This document shows, piece by piece, positions 12,501 through 26,600 of a stretch of 64,000 nucleotides of DNA. Source of the DNA: Linyphia triangularis. Lineage: Eukaryota; Arthropoda; Arachnida; Araneae; Linyphiidae. A model generated the notes under the pieces. The model was given only the letters and a program-made list of their open reading frames with translations. It did no database searches and was not told where the DNA came from. The position numbers were made by a program, and so were the translations under genes. Each line of letters begins with the position of its first letter. The stretch's first letter is position 1. The stretch spans positions 51,090,987 to 51,154,986 of the forward strand of contig OZ021727.1 in the NCBI GenBank assembly GCA_963978545.1, in the 5' to 3' direction.

Positions 12501-15500
12501 TTCCTCTTAAAACTGTCCGAGATTGCAATTTTTTGCTGGTTTTCGAAACTGCATCAAAGAAATGTAAAGTAGAGCCAATCGTTCACTAAAGCTGTTTTTT
12601 TAAAGCAAATGTTTTTTTTTTTCCGCCAACTGAAAGGTGTTTGAATGTGAGGCCACATTTTGGGAACGAGTTCTCCTGGTAAATTCCTGCTTATCTGATG
12701 GCTGTGGGGTTAGCGCTCTGGCCTCGCATGCTAAAGGTGCCAGGTTCGAATCGAGGGTTAGTCATGGATGTTCGTTGTGGTGTTGAATCTGCGTTAAGCT
12801 GTAAGTCCCAGCCTGATTAGCCATCATTGTGCATAAAAATAGGTCATTGAGTGTACAAACCAACCAACAACCAATCTGGTAAATTCCTAGTCTATATATT
12901 GGCACGCTTTTAAAAAGTAAGCGACTTTGTCAAAACATCGCCAATTCATTAACGCTATTAAAAATCCACCAATAAAGAAAAATGGTGTTAATACTAAGCA
13001 TACACTGAAAATCGAAGGGATACAAAAATAATCAAGAAAATACAACATAATATGCAAATTTGCACTTGAAAATATAAAAGAGGTTGAAAAGGACAATTTA
13101 AGCAAATCAAGCTGCATGTCTTATCACACCATTCTTAAAGCAACTGAAGACACAACAGTAGTGGTCAAATTTAATTTTGTTTTAGCTGTTGCTTAATTAC
13201 TGAGGCCTGTCCTTGAGTTCTTTCAAAGTGATAAATCCCTCTTGCCCTTTTTTTTTTTGGAGATAAATAGTCAAAACTTGTCACAAAGTGCATGAACTTT
13301 TTCCTTGTTCTTAAGCAAGAGCATAAAACTAAACTCGTAACTGTATTAAAATTTTGTAAATTTGACTTTGAGGATTATAATTATTGCTCTTTCGACGAAA
13401 TTAGCAAGGGGTTTGTTGCTGATAAACTATTACAAGACAAATAAAGCAAGTGCAGCGGGGGCCATCAATTTAAAAAGAGACTCTCATAATTTAATCACCA
13501 TTAAATTATACAATTGTTCATAATTCATCTATCTACTGGTCACGAATGCCCTGAAAATATGCAGAAAACGAAAAATTGGTTCCGAAACGTTACCAAAATC
13601 GTAAATTTCCTCCTGAGATGCGATTCCTCCTGCTGATTGGCGAATGTCCACCCTTTTTTAATTTTTCCTATTTTTTTTCTTTTTTTTTACAAATTTACCA
13701 TTGATCTCGTGGATAGAGAGTATATAGTTACTCCCTTCCTCTCTCTTCAAACATGGTTCAATTTCGAAGTTTGCAAGTCTTTTGACCGAAATTTCGGTCA
13801 ATGGAAATTTTTTGACAACCACGGAACATGCATGTGTTCATATCTTCCTAAACCATGGATGGAATGACTACTTTTTTTCTCTGTTATAGCCTCTATCGGC
13901 ATTATTTATGTTGGTATGAGATCGCCATTTTGCTGAATGTTTCGCTACTGAAATGATCGTTGATCTCATAATTACGGTGGGTGCTGTCGCCTAGAATTAC
14001 GTTGTTGCGAGATGCTCATTTTCGTCGGGTGTTACGCCGATATAATAGTCACTGACGCTATTGCAGAGATTTCACCTGTCAAAAATGGTACAATTCAGCT
14101 GAAATGCGGATTTTAGTTCTTTTTTATGTATACAAATCTGCAATACAATTTTATTGGGCTTGCTTGCAAGTCTGACAACCATGCAACCTGCTCACGTTCA
14201 GACTTCCCAAAACTCCGATATAATGTAATGACCACTTTTTTGACAGATTACCAGCTCTATCACTATTTTTTACGTTGATGTGTAGTGGTTAGTTTCGTTG
14301 AATTCTACGCTGATATAAGGGCTGTTATTGTTGAGATTTACTTTGCTTAGATGACAACTATCTGTGAGATTTGCATTGTTGTGATCATTTTCAGCAAGTG
14401 TTACACTGATACAATTACCAATATTCCAAAGGTTTGCACATCTATAGTTGTTGCTATCTCTGAGATTTAAGTGGTTGGGATAGTCAATTTCGTAGAGTTA
14501 CATTGAAATAGTCACCTCTATTGCAGAGATTTTCACCGATATATTTGGGCGCTAACTCTGATATTTAGGTTGGTGTGATGGTTATTTTTGCAGATTATTG
14601 CTTTAATTTAATTGCTGAGATTTTTGCCAGTATATTGGTCGCTATCTTCGATATTTATGTTGGAGTAGTGATAATTGCCTTTTAATAGCAGCTATTTCTG
14701 AGATTTGGACCGCCGTTTTGGTGTCATCAGGGTTCCCACGGTCATTGAAATTCATTAAATGTGCTTAATATTTTTTAACTTGTTTTCAAGGCCTTGAAAG
14801 TGCTTGAAAATGCTTAGAGGTGCTTAAAAGTCCTTGAAAATGCTTAGTGGTCCTTATAAGTCCTTAATTTTTACGGTTGTTGTGTGCCTAACCGCAAAAT
14901 TTATAAAAATACAACTCTGACTTGCTATTCCCGAGTGTTTGCCACTTATCCACACTTTATTGGAATTCTCTGACTATTCACACTTTATTGGAATTCTCTG
15001 ACATATTCTCTGGCATGAAAACTAATATTAATGGTCTCCATTGAGTTTGCAACTAGTCCTAACTTATTTGAAGTGTTATTACTATAGTGAAGTCATTTTA
15101 CACTAATATTTATTTAAGACTGACGCCGATTTGACTTAAAGTGACGATTTTTTTTTTTACTGGGTTGAACTTATCATTTAGTTTATTTATAACTTTTTCT
15201 GTTAATCAAAATTTAATTTTTTTATCTTTTCTTTTAATTTAGTTTGAAGAAGAAAATACAAAAAATGACCAGGAGAATTTGCAAAGTAAAAATGAAGAAA
15301 ACAAGAAGGCTGAAGATGAATCAAGAAGTGATCAACCAACTCTAAAACGAAGGGTCAAAGCAAACACTCATTCCACTAAAAGTAAAAAACATGCTCCATC
15401 AGCTTCCAGTAATTTGCCAGTGAGCTCCCAAAACACTACAGATGGGGAGAATTCAGATAATGGAAATAACTCTGATGTTTCCATTTGTAGCTTAGACAGC

Positions 15501-17564
15501 CTAAGGACTAGAATTAGAAAAATAAATTCTGACAGAAAGAAGAAACGTCCCTCTTCAAACATTAACACTGTAAACATTGCATCATCAACTTCTCCATCAT
15601 TGAGACCACCCTCTTACGATCCTACATTTGACAGTGTGCCATCTACTTCCTCTGCACGTCAAATAAATCTGCCTAGTGCCTCATCAGAAGTCTCCAAAAA
15701 GTTGTTGAAAAATTTGAAGAGTGCAGAAACTAATATATTCAAAGAACTGGATACCTTATTTACTGATGCAAATGATTCTGTACCGGTAGGTCTTTTTTTT
15801 AAATTTTTTATTTTAAAAGAAATTACATTAGATATAATTAGTGTTCTTTTTTACTTATTCTTCTAATGTCCATTGTAATTGTGAGACTCAAAAGCAAAAA
15901 GTGTCTTTAAAATACCTTTTCATAAGTTATGCACCCTTTAAAATACAACTAATATCAATAATCGAAGTGTTACGATAGCTTGGTGCAGTATACGCTTCTT
16001 TTATAAATTTACCATTATAAATTTACAAAATTCAACCTTGAGGGTCATCAGGAAACTTATGAACTTTTCAGAAAGGCTTAAAACGTTTCGTTATTATATA
16101 TATTTATCGTGTAGTGATTTAATAAGTTGGTATTCCTATGCAGCATTCCATTATTAAGTTAAAAATATACACAAAGTTTCAAAATATGTCTTATTAATTA
16201 TTTAAAAAATTTAAAAAAGTATTCAGCCTATCTTCATTAGATTAGTGAAACACATAAAATTATTAACATGATTTAACATAAAATATACTAACATTGCCGG
16301 ATAATACTATAATAATCTCACAATTTTGTATTGATAAATGATAATTCTGTATCCAGGAAGAAAAGCGCACTATGTCCAATTTTTGGATATGAGGTTTTGG
16401 CACCACCTTACACTTTCTGCTCTTTGTAGTAGAATTAAGCACTATGTTCTAGGTTAAATAATAACCAATTTAGACGTTTTTGAAACTCGCTATGTTTTAT
16501 CATAACCATGGTTCGTACGTTTTTAAAAAACTTTGAAAAGTGCTTGAAAAAATATCTTTCATTTTCAAGTGCTTGAAAACCTTGAATTCTGCAAAAATAC
16601 GTTTAAAGTGCTTGAATTTCATTTTATTTTCTAAAAATATCAATTCAAGCTAATTAGAAAAACCAGGATATGATATTGAAGCCTATGGTGTTAGATTCGC
16701 GTTTTGCATCATGTACTTTGTGTGTCAAAAATGTCTTGATGGGAGAAAGTGCTTTAAAAACTATGCAAAGAGTAAAAAATGGATTTAGTTTCTTTAAGAA
16801 GTTTGATGGGGATTTTTCGAACTATTTCTAACAATAAAAAATACCCCAAAGCGGATATATTTCACAACAATCAACGTTGTCAGCTTGATGGAGGTGCATG
16901 TAAATGAAAACGAAGTTTTAGATACGGAAATACTATGAACATTAAAAATTATTTAAAATAAAATCACAGCTCTTATAAATTAAATTAAAACATTGATAAA
17001 TTATGTAATTGCATGTTAGCCGATAGCGTGATTGCATTTAAATTCTAAATTTTCTTGTGGAGAAAAAAATTGCATATCATACAGTATTTGTAATCAAGCC
17101 TTCAGAGTAGATTGGAAGACAGTTTAATCAATAAGACTTTTGTATTATTATTTGAGACACTTAAATGGATGTTCACATACGATACTGGCGTAGTTACTAA
17201 GTGAGTACTAGCTACTTTACTTTTGTTTTTATAAGACATAGTATTGCTTCTGATATATTGGAAGGTTTTTTTATCTATTGTAACCTTAAAATTTTCTTTT
17301 AGTTGAAATCTAAAAAACATTTTTTCCCTTATAATACTCGATTTGAATATGTACCGTTTGCCAATAAAAAAAAATTGGATTTTTTTTAAATGTATTTGTG
17401 TTGATAACGCCATCCTTGAAAAGTGCTTAAAAAGTCCTCGAGTTTTTTTCTCCTTCAAGTGTACGAACCATGATAACATAGAAGGAAATTTCACTATATG
17501 ACTCTCCTGTAAAATTTGCTTTTTGTGACATAGTGCGCTTTTCTTCCCGGCTACAGAATTATAT

Positions 17565-17612
<48 letters not shown>

Positions 17613-20600
17613 AATTTTTAAAAAAAGTTTTATTATTTGTTAATCATACATCGTTAATTTTCAGAAAGTTATCGACAAATATTTTAGGGTGGATAATGCG
17701 AGGCTGTTAAATGAAAGTTTTCTTGCTTTCTTTAAAGAAAAGAGATAAACATGGTTGTTAAGCATTAATTTACATTTAAAAAAAGCATTTACAAATTAAA
17801 TTATATTTAATAAACAATTACTAATTAAATTACATTTAAAAACAATTTCAACATTCTTATTACTTTTTGTTTACAATATTATGTTTCTGTATAAAAAAAA
17901 TAATTAAATTTTTATTGAATATTGTTTTCAAATACTTAACATTTGTATTTTTTACTTTTGTAATCAACAGTAGTATATATTATATTTCTGTAATTATAAT
18001 TTTTGATATTTAATTCGCTCGGAGTGAAATTGGCACATCTTTAAACTTGTTAAAAAATTGTGTTACTTTTGAGTTCCTTGGCTGTTTTTGTATGAATCTG
18101 TTGTTTAACATAACACTACAAATCTAAGTAATTTTAGACTAATGCCTGTATTTTTATAATCTCCTGAAACACACCGTTTCCCCCCGACCTTAAAAATACG
18201 CTTCTTAATACTAAAATTTGCCCTGAAGATCGTTCAAAACATTTTCGCTCATAAATTATGTATTTTTCAACATAATGAACCGAAATTTGGTATTTAGGGT
18301 AAATGAAGTATATTCTAAATCATATAAAAAGATAAAAAAAATAGGTGTTCATATTGACATTTTCCAAGCTAAATTTAAATTTCTTTCATAAACAGCCCCC
18401 TAATAACAAAAGTTTGCCCTGGGCATATGAAATATCAAAAACAGAATACTTGGGTGCCCGCAAGTTTTTACGAATATTAGAACTGACGATATAGCCATCG
18501 TTCAAATTTTTTTTGTATGTGTGCTATGCATGTTAGTGTTTTTGATTTTTGGCTGTGCTTGTAGATTTGATATGATGGCAAACTCTAGGAAAACAAAAAT
18601 GTGCAACAATATTTCATTGTACCATTCCATTCATTACTGGTTACTACTCTGCTGTGGCACAGTCACTCTTAACCTAAATATAACAACTTTTTTTAATATT
18701 TTGCTCAAGTTATGAATTTGCTGTACAATAACTGCTTTTACTTTTTTAGAAGATTGAAAAAGATTAAAATAAACCTTAAGGTTTACTTAAAAATCTTGTA
18801 TTTCTATGTTCTTTATTACGTACTCCATCCTCCGAGCTATTTTTTATTTTAGTTTGGTATCCTTCTAATATAATTATGACACAATAAAGTTTTAAACGTA
18901 TAATTTTACCTTCTTTCAATTAGATTTTTCATTAAATTCTTAATATTATGGAGGAAATCTTTGCATTATGGAAGGAGAAAAAGTGGAAACCTGTTTCTTC
19001 TCACTATGTGTCTAATCTCAAAATCCTTCCCTGATTTTCACCTCCGAAATGTATCCATTTCTCTCATGACCACTAAACCAGTGATTGTCTGGTAGTCTGA
19101 TTGAGTATGATTAGTATTATAATTTCATGTTAAATGACAATAATAACAATTGTAACTGCTTATTAAATAAATATATGGTGTGTAACCAACGTGAACTAAA
19201 GATCTCGGGGTAAATTTTAAACTTGCTTTTAATTGCAGTTACTAAAGGACAAACAAATATTTAAATTTAAACAATTGATACAAACAGTACATTAGGGTAC
19301 AATACAAAAGGAAACATTGAATTTAATAGGGAAATACCTGAATCAAAATTAAATCGTGGAAAGATAGACAACACGTCTTTACAGATAAATGAATCCTCTC
19401 TCTCTGGATAAAAAAGTAAAAACATAATTATCCACTTATAAAGTTGAGAGTGTGAAGGAGGTGGCTCCATCTTGATTTATACTTGAAAGCGTCTGTTATA
19501 GACTCCCCCTCTGGTTCCAATGCTGTCCCGACGAGGAACCTGGGAGTCATTTTTTGGGGCGTCCTCTCTTCCTTAGAGGGGCCACAAGTCCAGGGTCTCT
19601 TTCTGTTTCCGACTCATGATAGTCCTTTAGGGCAGATACGTTGCAAGTTCCAAGAACTTGGTCTGGGGTGACTGGGTCGGCAATCTCATATGTCGTTGGT
19701 GATCTTAAGGTAAGAATGAGGAAGGGCCTTCCCTCTTTGGCATGAATTTCTTGCTTCGATTTTTTCGGCTTATGGGATGAATGACCCAAACTTTATTCCC
19801 AGATTTAAAATACTTTTGTCTTCTTCGTTGATCGAAGTTTTCCTTTTGCCGGTCTTGCTTCTGCTCAACTCTATCTTTAACATCCAAGATTGAGTTGGCA
19901 AACCTCTTGAGATAAGGTGGGATCTCAGGTACAAAGTTGTCATTGTCGATCATTTGTCGTAGATCGTGCCGGATATCATCTGTTGTTCTCAGCTGTTTTC
20001 CAAATTGTAAAAAAGCAGCTGTGTGACCGGTGGTGTCGCACACTGAGGTGATCATTGCGAAACGAATTAAAGGTAACTTGTCTTCCCAAGACGAATGTTC
20101 TTCTCCAACTAGAATAGCTAGTCGAGGTTTTAAGTCATGATTTTTGCTTTCTGAAGGATTGGCTTGTGGATGATATACTGGAATAAGGTCTTGAGTAATC
20201 CCTAACAAGTCACAAGTCAATTGCATGACAGCACTAACGAATTTTGGTCCGTTGTCGCTGATTAATCGTCGTGGAATGCCATATCGCAGGAATACATCTT
20301 CTATTAGGATTTTAGCACAGTTGGCCGCAGTGGATTCGGTGAGAGCAAAAAGTTCAACCCATTTGGTGGATGTATCTTTAACAATGAAGATCCACTTTTT
20401 CCTTGTGGGGGTTTCGATGAGAGGGCCAAAGAGATCGATGGCCAGAGTCTCAAATCTTTGTGCGTAAATGGGTGTTCTCAAGAGTCCTGCTGATTTCTGA
20501 TTTGTTGATTTATATCGATTACATTCTGAACAAGTCCTGATGTATTCTGAAATGAACTTTTTCATACCTCGAAAATAGTATTTGGATGCAATTTTCTTGT

Positions 20601-23600
20601 ATGTATTCTCAACACCTTAATGACCAGCGGTCGGGGCATCGTGGTACTCTTGAAGGATTCTTTCTCTTTCTTGCATGGGAACTACGAGCTGGGCTTCTTC
20701 ATCATCATGTTCAGGTGAATATCTATACAGGATACCTTGATTTATTAAATATCCACGACTAGTGTAGTTGGCAAAGTTCTCATCCTTGTCCATACTTTCA
20801 AAACATTCGATTATTTTCTTCAATTCTTCGTCTTCCATCTGTCCTTTTCGACTATCACTGGACTTCCTGGATGGCATGTCCACAGTGATATCGCACACAT
20901 CAGGGGTCAAGTCTTCAATCTGTTCCTTCAAAATTTCCTTCTTTGCAGGAGTCATCCGATAAGGGGATATTGCTACCTGTGGATGATCACCTGTATCAAT
21001 TCGGTGTTCTATGTACGAAGTTGGTTCTCCCCCTGGCTGGAAGCATGTCTTGTTTTTGTGCAGGAGTGTGTTCAGTTTTCTTATCTGTTCTGGGGACAGG
21101 TGTTTACCTTCATCTTCCCGAAGTTCGAATGAGCCAATGGTTGTTTCTTCTGCATCCTTTTTGAGGAACTTATACTGTATTTGAGGATTTTCGTAAAAAT
21201 GCCATTTTTCAGCTTGGACATCAAGGACGATTCCAGCTGCGTGGAGAAAATCCATTCCCAACAAAGTCTTATTTCCTTTTGCTTCAGGCAACACTTGAAA
21301 TTCTGTTTGGATAACTTTGTCTTCAATGTACAAGTTGACTATAGTACTTATAGCAGTAATGTTCTGTTGAATTCCATCAGCCATAACAAATGAAATTTTC
21401 TTATTCACAAAAGCGACGTTGTGCTCTTGTAGGAAATTAAACAGCTTTTCACCTGCGATGGTGTGTGGAGCACCTGTATCAGCACAGCGATCTTCTTTCC
21501 AAACATTTTCAGAACAATCAAACTTGAGGGATATGAGTTTGAATCCATGTTGAATAACGTCATACAGTTCACAGTTGTGTCTCCTTCATGAGCCTTTGTG
21601 CAAGTAGGACACTTTGACTTGATGACTCCAGGAGTCCCACATCCGTAACACTGGATGGCTTTTCTTCCATCAGTTCTGGAATTTGGATATCCAGAAGGTA
21701 CTGTTCTAGAAGGTCCCGGTGAGTTGTCATCATGAGATCTTCCAAAGGGTTGACTTTTCTTCACTGGAAAGGGTTTCCTGTATTCTTCTTTCTTCTTATA
21801 AGTTTGATTTGGATTGTTTTTCATTGCAGGCCTTAGGCTGTTGTATGCATCAAGTTTCTCAGCTAGTTCTAGAGGATCATTCAAATCTGCCCAAATATCT
21901 AAGAAATACTCTCTGATATTTGTTGGAGTTTTCCTTTTTATTTGATCAGCGATCATAAGGCTTTTAAGTTGTTCAAAAGTGGTGATTTTCAACTCTTTGA
22001 TCCAACCTTCGAGATAGGAATCTAATTCGAAACAGTGGTCTCGACAGGTTGTATCAGGGTTTTTCTTTTGTTGGGAGAAAAGTACTGCCTTAACCTTTCT
22101 CCTGTAATTCGAAACCTTTTCAGAAGCATTTCTCTAACCTTTTCATAGTTTTGAGCAGAGTCCGATAAAATGGACTTACGCGCGTACGATGTACGCAGGA
22201 AATCGTCATATACCGCAGGAAATTAAAATCATTTTTTTTTTTTTTTTTTCTTTTTAAGGTTGCTATTCCTCGTATATTTCCCCACCAGTTACTTCTAGGA
22301 AGAAGGAGAAATCTCAGTTAGGTAAGGTGGGGAAGGGAGAGGTGTTGACTCCCGTAACTCCGGGAAGGGAGAGATGTTGACTCCCGTAACTCCAGGAGGA
22401 GAGAGGTTTGGGGGGAGATGCTATTCCAAATATAGTTCTCAGAGTTCATCCTAGGCATTTTTCGAGGGGCGGCGCGCCCTGCCTGCCGTTTTTCTATAAA
22501 AATAGCGCCCTTCCTGCCCTTTTTCAGAAAAAAATTTCATCCTGAAAGAATTCGAAAAACTTTCGTTTTTTCCCTCCCAACAGTACGCAATATATGGATC
22601 ACCCCTACTAAAATCGCCTGTCGCGCATGCGCATTCATGTTCAAATGCGCAACGCATATATCAGGAACTGAAACCATTGAGTAGATGTCCATATAACGTG
22701 CTTCATTAGTAGGTGGATTGTAGGGAGCCGTCTTACATCTTCCAAGTGCACATTAGTAAACTCCGATGGCCATTTCGTACGTGTTTTGATTAAGTGTATT
22801 TCGCTGGATTTTTACCATGCCTCCTTCAAAATAGAGAAGAAAGGAATTTGAAAGACTGGATTAACTTAGTTAAAGGTGTATAACCATCAAATGTTTACAC
22901 TAAGAATTTAAAAAGAATATTTCCGTTTGGTTGGTTGTATTCAGATTATCTGGCGCCGTCAGCAACACGAGGGCTATAATGCGCCGAAACATTCGTCATT
23001 AGACAAGCCAACATACATTTACAAACACCCATGCCAACACGGGACTCGAACCCGCAACCTCGCGGTCTAGAGGCTAGCACGCTAACCACTATACCGTTTG
23101 GTCGGCATTTCCGTTTGAACACGCGTAATCGCGATGTCCTCCTTTTAAATTTAGGGGGTGTTTTTGATAGTTTACCTGTTACCAATTAATTTCAAAACAT
23201 CCGTTTCATATTTAAAATTGAACATAACAGGAATGCAATCAAAATCTCAGATTATTTCCGATTTTTTACAAAATAAAACCTTTAATACAGCTTACATAAT
23301 AGCGGCATTCACGGCAAAAAAATCGCCGTTTTGACGCTAAATTTGATCCGCTTTGGAAATTGAAAAAATTCACAAATTTCAGGACATAGTCCAAATTCTT
23401 TAGTCGGAATACTGCTTGGGATATCCCACAATGAATAATGCTAAATTTGAAGAAACTATTCTCTATCTAACAATGGCAAACCTAAGAGATGAAGTTTAAG
23501 ATTGATTCATTCAAACTTTAAAAATTTTTTAAAGAGTGAAAAGTTCTTATCTTAAAACATTTTTATTATACTAAAACATTCTTATCTTAATTTTACTGTA

Positions 23601-26600
23601 TTATAAATTGATAATTTTATAAAAATTACTATTTGATGAAAATTTTACTGTGTATATTGCACTTTAATTTTAATAATTTTCTCAGAATTGGGAGTGAAGC
23701 ATTTTATCAGTATTTTGATGTCTTTTAAGTATGTGAGCGAGTTTTTGATTCACAGATTTTTGCATTATGATTTTTTTTCCCTTCAGAATATTGAAAATTA
23801 TTTATTGTGGTAGAAAAGTATAACAATATTGAAATTGTGGCAGAAAACGCGTACGGAAATTTATGCAATTTGCCTTAAAAGTGCCCTTGTAAACAGGAAT
23901 TGCCCTTTTTTAGGAAAATAGCGCCCTGCCCTTTTTCATTTTCAGGATGAACTCTGTAGTTCCTTACCACTTACTTCTAGGAAGAAGGAGAAATTCCAGT
24001 TAGGTTGGACAGGGAAGAGAGAAGTGTTGACACCCGTAGGGAGGGGGGGACTTCATTTCCTAATTTTGGAATCTGAACCTATTGAAACATGCAATTACAA
24101 GTTTTTCCTTTGCTGTAACTTTTTCATTCCATTTGCATCTTGAGTTTTTGCACTTGAGAGTTTATTTCCTTCAATCTTCTTTTTAATTTGAAAGAATTCT
24201 TGGGATATTTCATCGTAATTTAAAAGAAACCACATTTTTCTTTAAAATGAAAAGGAGCTATCCAAGCAAGACAAGGAAAATAAAATGCTGTATTAGTAAT
24301 GAAGAATTGTTGGAGCAAAACTATTCCCATCATTTAAATCGAAAGCACAAAAATGAAAACAGTTAGCAAAGGAGGCATACTGGACGAGCGTCAATGTTTG
24401 CTTTCGTTTCACAAGCTCAACCTTGAAGCCAACCCAGTACTAATGACCTTAATATTGAAACTGAAAATTTGCCATTGGAAACCAATGTTTATCCTGCAGA
24501 GTCTGATGCTTCCAAAATCAATGCCAAGATGGTTCTGAATTAAACAACTTTAAATCCTCAATAGTACATAAAAAATTTTTTTTTTCTGCGGTATAATTAA
24601 AATCACACAGACTCGCAGGAAATTTTTGGTAATGGTATTTGTGTACGCAGGAAGAAAATATTTTTCTGGAGCCCTGGTTTTGAGCATCCTCTTCATCTTC
24701 TCTAGCGATGAGTTAAGATATATCGGGTGGCAACTATCCAATCAAGTATGCAGTCCAATTCGATTCAGGAATATTCATAAATTTCACTTGACGTTCAAAA
24801 ATGGTTAGGTATAGACCGATTTCATCTACTTTTGGGTTGAATTTTGGAATAATTCTATTTAGCTCAAACTTCGGTTGTTCCAGATGTTGGCTTCCGACAG
24901 CGATTTGCAACAGTTTCAAGTTCAAGTTTCAATTTTTCCAACTCGAATTCTCTTTCGTTTTGCATGGCCACAGGTTTTTGCTTTTCTGCTTGAATGCGTT
25001 CTTCCACAATAACAAATAACATATCTTTAACGAATTCCTCGTCAAACTTATCACTTTTGGCTATGAGATCCCTCAACTTAATCACTTTGAGATTGTCTGA
25101 TGGAGCCAGATCCAGTTCTATAGCTAATGTTTTCAAATCCTCCTTTTTGGTTCTTCCCGAAAATGCCATTGTTTCGTATATTTAATCGTGCACTTATTTA
25201 TATAAAAGTTCAAAAAGTGATTTTAAAAAGTTTGGAAATATAAAAGTTTAAAAGTTCCAAAAGGGATTTTTAAATTTTCAAATTATAAAAGTTCTAAAAG
25301 TGATTTTTAAAAGTTTCAAAACATAAAAGTTCAAATATATGTTTTATTTGTTCACAATTTTAAAACTCAAAACTGTTAATTTTATCCTTTAAAATCAATT
25401 AATAACCACCAACAATTAATATTATTTCCAACAATTGATATTAATTTAAATGCACAAAAGATAAAGATATAATGCACAAATGAAAAATGAAAAAACATCC
25501 CTTCCAAAATACTGATAACATTAATAGCACTCGTAGCTGTACTAAGCATTAGAGAAATACCAGGCATAAATTATTTCCATTAACTTTTCATTTATATACA
25601 TGAACATAATAATAATCAAAGTTAAGTTCGAAACTCTAAAAGATACCAAAAATTACTCACTCTTAACACAATATCAAAAGAATAACCATATGTATCTACC
25701 ATCTGGACACAACAAATTCGAACGAACTGGCATTCAAGATTTGTAAACACAGTATACATTTCTTCCACCCCCTAATGGGCCTCTTGCGGAATCATTAATG
25801 CCCACAAGTGAAAAAGGGCGAGTTGCAACGTTACAATAAGGTAGAATCTGCCAATATGTATGTTAACTCTTACAAAACAAATTCTCTATAAGACAATTCT
25901 TAAATCATTATCAATATAAGTACTTAAAACTTATCTGTTACATTCGCAGGGAGCGAATCGACTTGTTTGTCGGGGCGACAAGACAAAGCACCGTACAGGA
26001 TTGCAGGCACATACGCAGGTTACAATCACTTGTTTTTTAACCTGTGAAAAAACGTGAGAGAAAGAGAGATCCGAAGCATTTGTGACTCATTTCCCATTAA
26101 ATTTTATTAATTCGGCCCCACGTTGAGCGTCATTTGTAACTGCTTATTAAATAAATATATGGTGTGTAACCAACGTGAACAAAAGATCTTGGGGTAAATT
26201 TTAAACTTGCTTTTAATTGCAGTTACTAAAGGACAAACAAACATTTAAATTTAAACAATTGATACAAACAGTTCATTAGGATACAATACAAAAGGAAACA
26301 TTGAATTTAATAGGGAAATACCTGAATCAAAATTAAATCTTGAAAAGATAAACAACACGTCTTTACAGATAAATGAATCCTCTCTCTGGTTAAAAAAGTA
26401 AAAACATAATTATCCACTTATAAAGTTGAGGGTGTGAAGGAGGTGGCTCCATCTTGATTCATACTTGAAAGCGTCTGTTATACAAAGTTTAAAAAATTTC
26501 TTGCTTTTTTTTCTGTCATTTATATAATTTTCTTCTTTGTTTTATTATATAACTCATGTTTCACTAAGATAATAACCCAATTTTATTTATTTTTTTGCTT

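Larger units (their letters stand above)
12384..14727. mobile_element. Copy A of the CAGGGTTCCCAC/CCTTAA family, right end lost
   Basis: It begins CAAGGTTCAAACGGGTCC with repeated CCTTAAAAGTCCTTAAG and CCTTAAGAACTCC words. It aligns collinearly with the complete copy at 47135-49683 as far as TTGGTGTCAT (14727), where another repeat starts. It contains a SINE absent from the other copy and, in its second half, the degenerate GCTGAGATTTACGTTG array. No long open frame is present. It sits in intron 1 of the RNF8-like gene. Confidence 0.75.
22156..24676. mobile_element. hAT element inserted in Gypsy gag, carrying inner insertions
   Basis: An exact 8-bp duplication GTTTTGAG (22148-22155, 24677-24684) flanks ends CAGAGTCCGATAA and, inverted, CAGGGCTCCAGAA. 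Removing the element and one copy of the duplication restores the gag frame context. At 24258-24540 (plus strand) a decayed N-terminal transposase piece starts [17 protein letters not shown], then [19 protein letters not shown], a C2H2-like finger found at the start of ZMYM/hAT-type transposases; a stop follows. Repeats of GGGAGAGRTGTTGACTCCCG occur at 22335-22400. Confidence 0.82.
19151..26482 (-). mobile_element. Gypsy-type LTR retrotransposon, internally deleted, with nested hAT element
   Basis: LTRs of 350 bp (19151-19500) and 348 bp (26135-26482) are about 95% alike and contain the same poly(A)-like ATTAAATAAAT. On the minus strand the primer-binding site next to the 5' LTR reads TGACGCTCAACGTGGGGC, close to the tRNA-Lys type. 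A purine tract (AGAGGGGGAGTC) precedes the 3' LTR. Order on the minus strand: gag, zinc knuckle, protease, a remnant of RT, integrase. Target duplication is imperfect (ACAAT versus ACAAA). RT and RNase H are missing, so it cannot move by itself. It lies in intron 2, antisense to the RNF8-like gene. Confidence 0.88.

Noticed and set aside
17102..17494. 130-codon minus-strand open frame
   Set aside because: It lies wholly in the CATGGTTCGTAC element and its flanks, is antisense to the decayed coding stretch and has no recognisable motif.
23035..23106. tRNA gene on the minus strand
   Set aside because: It has A- and B-box sequences but is the head of a SINE: it has a SINE body and CAACCAAC tail and is flanked by an 11-bp target duplication.
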